Shown here one piece after another: positions 43,554 to 50,972 of a stretch of DNA of 64,000 nt; within the stretch, counting starts at the first letter, position 1; each line of letters begins with the position of its first letter. The notes below the pieces were generated by a model. That model was not told where the DNA came from, searched no databases, and saw nothing but the letters and a program-made list of their open reading frames with translations. The position numbers were made by a program, and so were the translations under genes. This DNA comes from Nitrospirota bacterium (GTDB lineage Bacteria > Nitrospirota > Thermodesulfovibrionia > Thermodesulfovibrionales > Dissulfurispiraceae), in assembly GCA_004321915.1 (NCBI GenBank), contig SCQE01000077.1, positions 20,471-84,470 of the forward strand. Direction: 5' to 3'.

Positions 43554-44817
43554 TGCCATGGCTGAATACTTAGATATTAAGTACAACAAGCTGTACGTTA
43601 TATTAGTTCTTGCGTTGACCGTAAGGGTCGCATGTTTTCTTTATTATCAGGCCTTTTCGGATATCAGGACATTTGAATATGAGATGGTTGCTGTTAATTT
43701 AATCAAAGGGAATGGTTTTATGTTTGAGTTTCTAAATATCCCTTACAGAGCCGGTATAGCTCCGGTCTTTCCAGCTCTGTGCGCCTTCGTATATTTTATT
43801 TTTGGTCATCATCATTTTTTGATCGTATTTCTTCAGATATTGTTTAGCGTGGCTACCTGCGCATTGGTCTTTATTATTGCTAAGAGGGTTTTTGATTCGA
43901 GGTGTGCATACTTAGCTGCGGTGCTTGCGGCTTTTCATCCGGCGCTGATAATTTATTCTTCTACCATGTTGCATTCATTTGCGCTATATTCATTCCTTAT
44001 CTTTGTCGTGTTCTACTTGTTATTGGCTTCCTTTTATCGCTACAGCAAGCAGAATAATATGCTGTTGGGTATTTGCACTGGACTTTGTGTTTTGGAAAGA
44101 CCGACTTTCCTCCCCTTTTTTATCTCGGCTTGGATCTGTCTTCTATATTATTCTGCAGATAGAAATGCAGCAAAGAGAGTCATTATATCGAGTATGTTTT
44201 TTTTGCTGATTATAGTTATGCCGTGGGTTGTTCGAAACACGATAATGTTTAAACAGCCGGTATTTATTCAGACAAACCAATGGATTGGGTTATGGATTGG
44301 GAATAACCCTCAAAGCCTCGGAACGGCAATGAGCCCATCTGGAAAGACATGGGTAGATACGATGCCTGATGAATTACGCAATAAGCTTGCAGGTCTTGAT
44401 GAGATGGGGCAGATGAGATTATTCAAAGCCGAGGCGATTAAATTTATAACTGATCATCCGAGCCAGTTTATAGAACGAACACTTAAAAAATTATATTATT
44501 TTTGGTGGTTTTCGCCCACTGCAGGGTTTCTTTATCCATCCTCGTATCTCGTAATATACAAGATTTACTATGCGGTCATATTGTTTGGTGCTGTCTTTGG
44601 CTTTATATGGATGTTCAGTTCAAGTAAAATGCACCCTTTTGCAATTCTTTTGTCGCTGCTTCTATGTTCTTATTCTTTATTGCACAGCATATATTATTTG
44701 GAAGGCAGGCATCGTTTCAGTATAGAACCTTTTTTGTTAATCTTATTCTCTTATGCCGTAATTAGATCATTAGCTTTAAGAATTGCCTCAAAACATTTAG
44801 GAAATGCCAGTGATTAA
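43516..44817 (+). CDS. ArnT/PMT-like GT-C glycosyltransferase (GT39 family-like)
   Basis: This 433-residue membrane protein has about ten helices. After the first helix the loop FSDIRTFEYEMVAVNLIKG carries the acidic residue expected for GT-C enzymes, followed by YRAGIAPVFPALCAFVYFIFG, a PMT_2 hallmark. Later ERPTFLPFF and NTIMFKQPVFIQTNQWIGLW fit the family. Such enzymes use polyprenyl-phosphate sugars at the periplasmic face; the GT2 enzymes at 15386 and 39332 could make that donor. ATG 43516 is chosen; ATG 43558 would avoid overlap with the previous gene. Confidence 0.78.
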   Translation: MRSDVVKRAKIADAMAEYLDIKYNKLYVILVLALTVRVACFLYYQAFSDIRTFEYEMVAVNLIKGNGFMFEFLNIPYRAGIAPVFPALCAFVYFIFGHHHFLIVFLQILFSVATCALVFIIAKRVFDSRCAYLAAVLAAFHPALIIYSSTMLHSFALYSFLIFVVFYLLLASFYRYSKQNNMLLGICTGLCVLERPTFLPFFISAWICLLYYSADRNAAKRVIISSMFFLLIIVMPWVVRNTIMFKQPVFIQTNQWIGLWIGNNPQSLGTAMSPSGKTWVDTMPDELRNKLAGLDEMGQMRLFKAEAIKFITDHPSQFIERTLKKLYYFWWFSPTAGFLYPSSYLVIYKIYYAVILFGAVFGFIWMFSSSKMHPFAILLSLLLCSYSLLHSIYYLEGRHRFSIEPFLLILFSYAVIRSLALRIASKHLGNASD

Positions 44818-46645
44818 TAACCGAAATATTATAATTATCTCATCGATAGACTGGACGACGCATTGGCAGATGCATCAACAGTTAGCCACTTCATTTATAG
44901 AGACAGGCAATCGTGTCTTGTTTATAGAGAATACTGGAGCGAGGAGGCCAGGCATTGGCGATATAGGCCGCATTCGTGAGAGGATCGTAAATTGGCTTAC
45001 AAGCACCAGAGGATTCAAGGATATTCGTTTCGGGTTGACTGTGTTCTCGCCTCTTTTTTTGCCGTTTCCTTATTCTCGGATTGCAGGATGGATCAATAGA
45101 TTTTTTATATCGCGATCCGTGACAAGGTGGATGCGTATTGCCCGTTTTCATGATCCCATAGTCTTCACTTTTTTGCCTACACCACTGTCTCAGGCACTAA
45201 TTCGTGATGTTTATCCTGCTTTTGTGGTTTACTACTGCGCGAACGACATGGCCGGATCTTCGGCAGCCGTGAGAAAACTGCGCCCTTGGGAGGATTTGCT
45301 CTTTAAACAAGCAAACCTCGTTTTTGTAATTTCTGAGTCTATTCGTGAAAGGGCTAGCGTGTACTCTAAACAGGTATATTCGTTCCCTCCCGGCGTTGAT
45401 TTTGCAAAATTCGATAAAGCAAGAGAAAACGCTAATATCCCCGAAGACCTCGAGTCTTTGCCTCGCCCCATAGTCGGTTATGTTGGATCGTTAAGCGGAG
45501 TTTTAGACCAAGATCTTTTGATATCAATGGCTGAAAGATTGCCTTCTGTAACGTTTGTTCTGATCGGTCCTAAATATACTGATGTAAAACGGCTTGAATC
45601 ATCCAAGAATATCAAATTGATGGGAGAGAAGCCTCACGACCAGATCCCTGCATATATTAAAGGCTTTGATGTAGCGCTTATTCCATATGTCAGAACTTCT
45701 TATACGGATAGCGTGTATTCATGCAAGTTGAACGAATATTTATCTATGGGTATTCCGGTTGTTTCTGCGGGATTGAAAGAGGTAAAGCATTTCAATGACC
45801 GTTATGGCGGCATAGTTGATATTGCCGATACCAGGGAGGATTTTATCAGGAAAGTTGAACTGGCTATTTCTGATAAAAAGAACAATAATGCTGCCAGCAG
45901 AATTGAAATAGCGAAGAACAACAGCTGGGATGAAAGATTTTCACAATTGTCAGCTGTGGTCGAAAATAATTTGGGCGCTATAATAGAAGCTGACAAGAGT
46001 TGGCAGGATCGGCTCGTAGGATATTACAGAAGGAACAGGATCCAATGGCTTAGCAAGATAGCATTTCTATTGCTGATTTATGGGCTCTTATTTTACACGC
46101 CATTGGTTTGGTATGCCGGAATGCCTTTGGTTCATAATGTTCAGCCTAAACAGGCTGATGCTATCGTAGTTTTTGGTGGACACGGTGAGGTGGGGTATAC
46201 TAATTCTGGATACCAAAGGAGGACATTGGAAGCAGTCTCTCTTTATAAGGCTGGTTACGCCCCTCTTTTAATAGTTTCCTCATCAGTCCAGCATACGGTA
46301 TCAGAGGCCGATGTTATGAAAGCTATGATATTGGCCGAAGGAGTGCCGTCTGAAGCCATTATACTTGACCGGCATGCAAAGAACACCTTCATGAATGTTG
46401 AAATTGTCAAACGGATGCTTAAAGAACGAAGAGTGAAGTCTATTCTGTTAGTAACCGCACCATACCATACCCGTCGGGCCTTAATGACATGGGAAAAAAA
46501 TGCCCCGGATATTAAGGTTGTTGCGGTATCAAATATAGATTCGCCTTCTTTAACTCCACAATGGAATGTGAGTATCGGACAAATAAGAGTTATTTTATAC
46601 GAATATCTTGCTATTGTTTATAACCGGTTCAAAGGCTGGATTTGA
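44804..46645 (+). CDS. GT-B glycosyltransferase fused to a DUF218/YdcF-like domain
   Basis: This is a 613-residue protein. Residues 1 to about 390 are a GT-B glycosyltransferase: IIIISSIDWTTHWQMHQQLA at the N-terminus, IVGYVGSLSGVLDQDLLI near 223 and DSVYSCKLNEYLSMGIPVVS near 305. One membrane helix (IAFLLLIYGLLFYTPLVWY) follows near residue 420. Residues about 440-613 are DUF218/YdcF-like: ADAIVVFGG, LLIVSSS, DRHAKNTFMNVEIV and LLVTAPYHTRRALMTW. This places the glycosyltransferase in the cytoplasm and the DUF218 domain in the periplasm, as for SanA/ElyC-type proteins. The fusion is unusual. Confidence 0.82.
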   Translation: MPVINNRNIIIISSIDWTTHWQMHQQLATSFIETGNRVLFIENTGARRPGIGDIGRIRERIVNWLTSTRGFKDIRFGLTVFSPLFLPFPYSRIAGWINRFFISRSVTRWMRIARFHDPIVFTFLPTPLSQALIRDVYPAFVVYYCANDMAGSSAAVRKLRPWEDLLFKQANLVFVISESIRERASVYSKQVYSFPPGVDFAKFDKARENANIPEDLESLPRPIVGYVGSLSGVLDQDLLISMAERLPSVTFVLIGPKYTDVKRLESSKNIKLMGEKPHDQIPAYIKGFDVALIPYVRTSYTDSVYSCKLNEYLSMGIPVVSAGLKEVKHFNDRYGGIVDIADTREDFIRKVELAISDKKNNNAASRIEIAKNNSWDERFSQLSAVVENNLGAIIEADKSWQDRLVGYYRRNRIQWLSKIAFLLLIYGLLFYTPLVWYAGMPLVHNVQPKQADAIVVFGGHGEVGYTNSGYQRRTLEAVSLYKAGYAPLLIVSSSVQHTVSEADVMKAMILAEGVPSEAIILDRHAKNTFMNVEIVKRMLKERRVKSILLVTAPYHTRRALMTWEKNAPDIKVVAVSNIDSPSLTPQWNVSIGQIRVILYEYLAIVYNRFKGWI

Positions 46646-46685
46646 GTTTATAAGTACAGAATCCGTTCTGCTGCTTCAAGATTGT

Positions 46686-47807
46686 ATGGTCAAAAAAAAT
46701 AAGATAATAATAGTTTCCAACACCTCTTGGAATATTTATAACTTCAGGAGGGGACTAATTAAAGCTTTTAAAAAAGCGGGATATGATGTTTTAGCTCTTG
46801 CGCCGAGGGATCGCTACGCATATATGCTTGAGAAGGAGGGGACTCTATATCGCGAAGTAGTCATAAATAATAAAGGCACGAATTTGATCGAGGATATTAG
46901 GCTGATTATCGAATTTTATAAGATATTAAAGGAAGAAAGGCCTGATGTTGTTTTGACTTATACTATCAAACCGAATATTTATTGCTCCATTGCCGCTTCT
47001 TTCCTGAATATTCCTATTATTAATAATATTTCGGGTCTCGGTTTTCTTTTTATAAGAGATAACTGGCTGACAAGAATAGCCGAGTTGCTCTACAAATTTT
47101 CTCTCAGGCATTCAAAAAAGATTTTTTTTCAGAATAATGAGGATTTAAGATTTTTCGTGGAGAAAGGCATTGCAAAGGAAGATCTAGTTGAGGTGATTCC
47201 CGGGTCAGGTATAAATACTGACTTTTTTGCGCCCGGCGCAGACTCCAAGGATGACGGTCGTATAATATTTCTGTTGATGGCCCGAATGCTATGGGACAAA
47301 GGAATACGGGAATATGTGGAGGCGGCGCAATTGGTTAGACTGCGATACAGCAACGTAGAATTTCAGCTTTTGGGGTTCATGGATGTGCCTAATCCCGAAG
47401 CCATCTCACGGGATGTAGTTGATAAGTGGGTAAGCAATGGGACTGTTAGATATTTAGGAGAAACCGACAATGTTAAGGATGTCATAAACAAGGCTGATGT
47501 TGTTGTTCTGCCTTCGTACAGGGAAGGGGCTCCTAAATCATTGCTTGAGGCTATGTCAATGGGAAAACCGATAATTACGACAGATACCGCAGGTTGCCGT
47601 GAAGTATGCGATCATGAAGTGAACGGTTTTCTAGTGCCGGTTAAAGACTCGCAGGCGCTTGCTGATGCTATGATTAGAATGATAGAAGCAGGTGAAAAAA
47701 GAAAGGAAATGGGTAGAATGGGCAGAAATAAGGTTTTGAGGGAATTTGATGAACGGATTGTTGTTGGTAAATATTTAGATGTAGTAAGAGAAGTGTGTAA
47801 TGTCTGA
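46686..47807 (+). CDS. GT4 family glycosyltransferase (PglA-like)
   Basis: This 373-residue GT-B enzyme is taken from ATG 46686, after the end of the preceding gene. VSNTSWNIYNFRRGLIKAF, then TIKPNIYCSIAASFLNIPI and NNISGLGFLF at the N-terminal side match PglA and related alpha-1,3-GalNAc transferases. At the C-terminal side are PGSGINTDFFAPG, FLLMARMLWDKGIREYVEA, and E-x7-E in EGAPKSLLEAMSMG. It probably acts early, adding an amino sugar to the first lipid-linked residue made by the WecA-like transferase at 49880-50896. It ends 80 bases before the toxin-antitoxin pair. Confidence 0.87.
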   Translation: MVKKNKIIIVSNTSWNIYNFRRGLIKAFKKAGYDVLALAPRDRYAYMLEKEGTLYREVVINNKGTNLIEDIRLIIEFYKILKEERPDVVLTYTIKPNIYCSIAASFLNIPIINNISGLGFLFIRDNWLTRIAELLYKFSLRHSKKIFFQNNEDLRFFVEKGIAKEDLVEVIPGSGINTDFFAPGADSKDDGRIIFLLMARMLWDKGIREYVEAAQLVRLRYSNVEFQLLGFMDVPNPEAISRDVVDKWVSNGTVRYLGETDNVKDVINKADVVVLPSYREGAPKSLLEAMSMGKPIITTDTAGCREVCDHEVNGFLVPVKDSQALADAMIRMIEAGEKRKEMGRMGRNKVLREFDERIVVGKYLDVVREVCNV

Positions 47808-47827
47808 TAAATGGTACTGTGATTTTT

Positions 47828-47856
47828 TTGCTTATCTTTAGAAATAGTGTTATCAT
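47828..47856 (+). promoter_or_regulatory. Candidate sigma-70 promoter for the toxin-antitoxin pair
   Basis: TTGCTT at 47828-47833 and TATCAT at 47851-47856 are separated by 17 bases. The -10 box differs from TATAAT at one base, while the -35 is weak (three of six). It lies 31 bases before the antitoxin ATG, which has a strong ribosome site CGGAGGT at 47877-47883. An own promoter would let the pair be expressed apart from the polysaccharide operon. Confidence 0.5.
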
Positions 47857-47887
47857 TTAATCATATTTGTAATCACCGGAGGTATCT

Positions 47888-48136
47888 ATGATTAGAACAC
47901 AGATACAACTAACGGAAGGACAGGCAGCCCAGTTAAAAAAAGTTGCTTCGCTTCGTCATATATCAATGGCTGAACTAATCAGGCAGTCTATAAATATCAC
48001 AGTAAAATCTGAGAATATTGTTGATATGGATGAGAGGATGAAAAGGGCAATAGCTGCGGCCGGACGTTTCCGGTCCGGTATTAAAGACCTCTCTGAGAAG
48101 CATGATAAACACCTTTCAGAAGCATTTGGTAAATGA
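47888..48136 (+). CDS. Ribbon-helix-helix antitoxin-like protein
   Basis: This 82-residue protein begins IRTQIQLTEGQAAQLKKVAS, then MAELIRQSINI, the beta-helix-helix pattern of CopG/RHH DNA-binding antitoxins. The C-terminal acidic/basic tail (FRSGIKDLSEKHDKHLSEAF) is the kind that wraps its toxin. It overlaps the PIN-domain gene by 4 bases. Such antitoxins bind their own promoter, so autoregulation at 47828-47887 is expected. It is inserted between a glycosyltransferase gene and the dehydrogenase gene. Confidence 0.85.
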   Translation: MIRTQIQLTEGQAAQLKKVASLRHISMAELIRQSINITVKSENIVDMDERMKRAIAAAGRFRSGIKDLSEKHDKHLSEAFGK

Positions 48137-48531
48137 ATATATTTATAGATACTTCCGGATTTATCGCTGTGCTTGATGCTGATGACGATATGCATGTAAG
48201 GGCGAAAGGAGTATGGATAAAAATGATATCAGATAGAATGAATTTTATAACCAATAATTACATTTTGGTTGAAACTTTTGCACTTGTTCGGAGTCGTCTT
48301 GGCATTGACGCGGTTAGAGCTCTTCAAGAAGACATATTGCCGCTTGTACATGTTGAGTGGGTTGATGAAATCAGCCATAAGATGGGAGTGAGCGCTTTGC
48401 TCGCGGCGGGGAGAAAAAAGCTTAGTCTTGTTGATTGCGTGAGTTTTGAAACTATGAGAAAGCTTGCCTTGAAGAATGTTTTTACTTTTGACAGGCATTT
48501 TAAAGAGCAGGGCTTTAAGTCTGTCGTTTAA
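48133..48531 (+). CDS. PIN-domain toxin (VapC-like ribonuclease)
   Basis: This 132-residue protein carries the PIN acidic residues in FIDTSGFIAVLDADD, in the NNYILVETFALV glutamate, in LSLVDCVSFETMR and in VFTFDRHFKEQGF. VapC-type toxins cleave tRNA or rRNA and are neutralised by the partner RHH protein. All four acidic positions appear intact, so it is probably functional. The start codon lies inside the antitoxin's end. TTG of the next gene follows after 11 bases, so read-through into the dehydrogenase is likely. Confidence 0.86.
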   Translation: MNIFIDTSGFIAVLDADDDMHVRAKGVWIKMISDRMNFITNNYILVETFALVRSRLGIDAVRALQEDILPLVHVEWVDEISHKMGVSALLAAGRKKLSLVDCVSFETMRKLALKNVFTFDRHFKEQGFKSVV

Positions 48532-48542
48532 AGGAGAAATTT

Positions 48543-49859
48543 TTGCTAAGAATTGAGGATTTTGCAAACAGAGAGCAAAATATTTGCGTTGTGGGTTTGG
48601 GTTATGTTGGATTGCCGTTGGCTGTTTTGTTTAACTGTAAATTCGCTGTTACAGGCTTTGATATAAATCATGAACGAATAGAAGAACTTAAAAAAGGCTT
48701 TGACAGGACACGAGAGATAACTAAAGACGGTCTTTTGGAATCCAGCATTGTTTTTACTGACGACGCTTCACTTATTGCCGAGGCTTCAGTTGTCGTCGTA
48801 ACCGTTCCCACCCCTATAGACGAACATAAAACTCCTGATCTGAGGCCCATGCGTTCTGCTACAACTACAGTCGGCAAAAATATGAAAAAGGGCTCTGTGG
48901 TTATATTTGAGTCCACGGTTTACCCCGGGCTTACGGAAGAAGAATGCATACCGATACTCGAAAAGGAGAGCGGGTTAAAGTGGAAAAAGGATTTTCATGT
49001 CGGATACTCTCCTGAGAGGGTGAATCCGGGCGATAAAGAGCATACGATCGATAAGATCAAAAAGGTTGTTTCCGGAGACTCTCCTGAAATAACCGAATTT
49101 ATTGCGCAGCTTTATGGCAATGTCATCACAGCCGGCGTGCATAAAGCACCCAATATCAAGACGGCTGAAGCAGCGAAGGTAATAGAGAATACACAGAGGG
49201 ACTTGAATATTGCTCTAATGAATGAGCTTTCTGTGATCTTTAACAAAATGGGTATCGATACAAAAGACGTTCTCGATGCTGCCTCGACAAAATGGAATTT
49301 CTTGAGATTCGAGCCGGGACTTGTAGGTGGACATTGCATAGGGGTCGATCCTTACTACCTGACTTTTAAGGCCGAGAGCTTGGGTTACCATCCTCAGGTC
49401 ATACTTGCCGGCAGAAGAATCAATGACAATATGGGTAAGTTTGTGGCCGAACATACGGTTAAAAAGATAATAGAGGCGGGGAAGCCGGTAAAAGGAAGCA
49501 AGGTCTTAATGCTCGGATTTACATTTAAGGAGAATATATCGGACATAAGAAACACAAAGCTTATTAACGTTGTACATGAACTTAGAGAATACGGCATCAG
49601 TGTTCATGTTTACGATCCGTTTGCATATGAGGATGAAGTGCGGAGTGAATACGGAATTGACCTTATAAAAACTATGGATGCTTTCAGGCCGTATGATGCT
49701 ATTGTTCTTGGCGTTAAACATAAACCGTTTCTTGAGAATCTTGATTTTGCAAAATTGAAGGCTTTATCCAACGGAACTCCACCTGTTTTGATCGATATAA
49801 AATCATTTTATGATCGGAACAAAGCTGAGGATGCCGGATTTTTATACTGGAGGCTCTAG
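48543..49859 (+). CDS. UDP-HexNAc 6-dehydrogenase (WbpA/TviB/WbpO-like)
   Basis: This 438-residue protein starts at TTG 48543 with GGAG upstream. NAD loop VVGLGYVGLPLAVLF near residue 16, VVVVTVPTPID near 79, FESTVYPGLTEEE near 120 and the catalytic Cys265 in GGHCIGVDPYYLTFKAESLG are all present. The PYYLTFKAESLGYHPQVILAGRRIND stretch, spanning about residues 269-294, fits the UDP-GlcNAc/UDP-GalNAc dehydrogenase group. Oxidation of UDP-GlcNAc to UDP-GlcNAcA is step one of the UDP-ManNAc3NAcA route whose later enzymes are at 11418-15389. It might also oxidise UDP-ManNAc or UDP-GalNAc. Confidence 0.9.
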   Translation: MLRIEDFANREQNICVVGLGYVGLPLAVLFNCKFAVTGFDINHERIEELKKGFDRTREITKDGLLESSIVFTDDASLIAEASVVVVTVPTPIDEHKTPDLRPMRSATTTVGKNMKKGSVVIFESTVYPGLTEEECIPILEKESGLKWKKDFHVGYSPERVNPGDKEHTIDKIKKVVSGDSPEITEFIAQLYGNVITAGVHKAPNIKTAEAAKVIENTQRDLNIALMNELSVIFNKMGIDTKDVLDAASTKWNFLRFEPGLVGGHCIGVDPYYLTFKAESLGYHPQVILAGRRINDNMGKFVAEHTVKKIIEAGKPVKGSKVLMLGFTFKENISDIRNTKLINVVHELREYGISVHVYDPFAYEDEVRSEYGIDLIKTMDAFRPYDAIVLGVKHKPFLENLDFAKLKALSNGTPPVLIDIKSFYDRNKAEDAGFLYWRL

Positions 49860-49879
49860 GTAGAACTCTTAGACAACCT

Positions 49880-50896
49880 ATGTTAATAAATTTCTTTCTA
49901 ATGGTTGTAATGCCTTTTTTGTTGTCTTTTGCAATTCAATTGCTCGTAATAAGATTTTCGAGAAATACCGCTTTCTGCATTGATTGCTCAAAAGATGACA
50001 AGCCGCAAAGATTTCATGATATTCCTACATCAAGGGCAGGAGGGGTCGGAATCTTCTTTGCTTCTGCAATAAGCTTATGTTTTTCAGGAATGGACGGGGC
50101 GTATATTCTTGCAGCGGCATCACCTGCTTTTTTTGCGGGTTTATATGAAGATGTGAGAACAAATATCCCTCCTAAACTGAGGCTTTTTATAATGTCTCTC
50201 GGTGCTGTAGTCTCAATTATTCTGCTCGATACGATTATCTACGATACAGGTCTGTTCAGATTGCCTTTATGGGCTGCCGTGCCTTTCAGTGTTTTTGCTA
50301 TTACGGGAGTTACGAATGCAATTAATATTATAGATGGTTTCAACGGCCTTGCTTCAGGTGTCTCGATTATTTCTCTTGTTTTTTTTATTGCGGTGTCTTT
50401 GATTTATGAGAATTATTTTATCCTGAACGTGTGTATAGTTTCAGTTTCGGCTATTACCGGTTTTTTTGTGTTGAATTTTCCTAAAGGTAAGATTTTTCTG
50501 GGTGATGGAGGGGCTTATTATATAGGTTTTATACTGGTGGTTATTTCGATACTGATTATCAACCGGATTCCACAGGTTTCTCCTCTATTCCCGGTTGCCG
50601 TTTTAATATATCCTATTTTTGAGGTGCTTTTTTCTATATACAGAAGGAAGGTCAAGCGAAGCCACTCACCCCTAAAGGCTGACAGGATACATCTTCACAG
50701 TTTGATACATATGAGATTGTCCAAAAATAATCCCAAGACCTCTGTTTATATATTGCCTTTCGTGCTAGCTGTAGATGTAGTAGCTTTTGGGGTTAGTACA
50801 AATACATTTGCCTTAACTGCACTGATTTTTTTGTTTGCAGCCGTGTATATTTTTATTTATAGGCATATCGTAAGGTTCGGGGCAAGGAGTTTTTAA
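49880..50896 (+). CDS. WecA-like undecaprenyl-phosphate sugar-1-phosphate transferase
   Basis: This 338-residue polytopic protein of the MraY/WecA family has about ten helices. Motifs include KPQRFHDIPTSRAGGVGIFF near 40, NAINIIDGFNGLASGV near 148 with the catalytic aspartates, FPKGKIFLGDGGAYYIGF near 200 and ADRIHLHSLIHM near 275 (HxH metal or nucleotide loop). It starts repeat-unit synthesis by linking a sugar-1-phosphate (GlcNAc, GalNAc or similar) to undecaprenyl phosphate. Its place at the distal end, beside the export genes, is common in such loci. Confidence 0.9.
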   Translation: MLINFFLMVVMPFLLSFAIQLLVIRFSRNTAFCIDCSKDDKPQRFHDIPTSRAGGVGIFFASAISLCFSGMDGAYILAAASPAFFAGLYEDVRTNIPPKLRLFIMSLGAVVSIILLDTIIYDTGLFRLPLWAAVPFSVFAITGVTNAINIIDGFNGLASGVSIISLVFFIAVSLIYENYFILNVCIVSVSAITGFFVLNFPKGKIFLGDGGAYYIGFILVVISILIINRIPQVSPLFPVAVLIYPIFEVLFSIYRRKVKRSHSPLKADRIHLHSLIHMRLSKNNPKTSVYILPFVLAVDVVAFGVSTNTFALTALIFLFAAVYIFIYRHIVRFGARSF

Positions 50897-50907
50897 GTCT
50901 CCGAATT

Positions 50908-50937
50908 TTGTAATATGACTAAGAAAAGGTATATAAT
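50908..50937 (+). promoter_or_regulatory. Candidate sigma-70 promoter for the export genes
   Basis: TTGTAA at 50908-50913 and a perfect TATAAT at 50932-50937 are 18 bases apart. They are followed by a 35-base leader with a strong Shine-Dalgarno (AAGGGGGA) and ATG 50973. The 76-base gap before this gene is among the larger ones in the plus-strand series. The SLBB export and Wzz genes may thus be transcribed independently of the long upstream operon. Confidence 0.6.
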
Positions 50938-50972
50938 TTTAAGTTCATTTGTTATTAAGGGGGATTTCTAAT

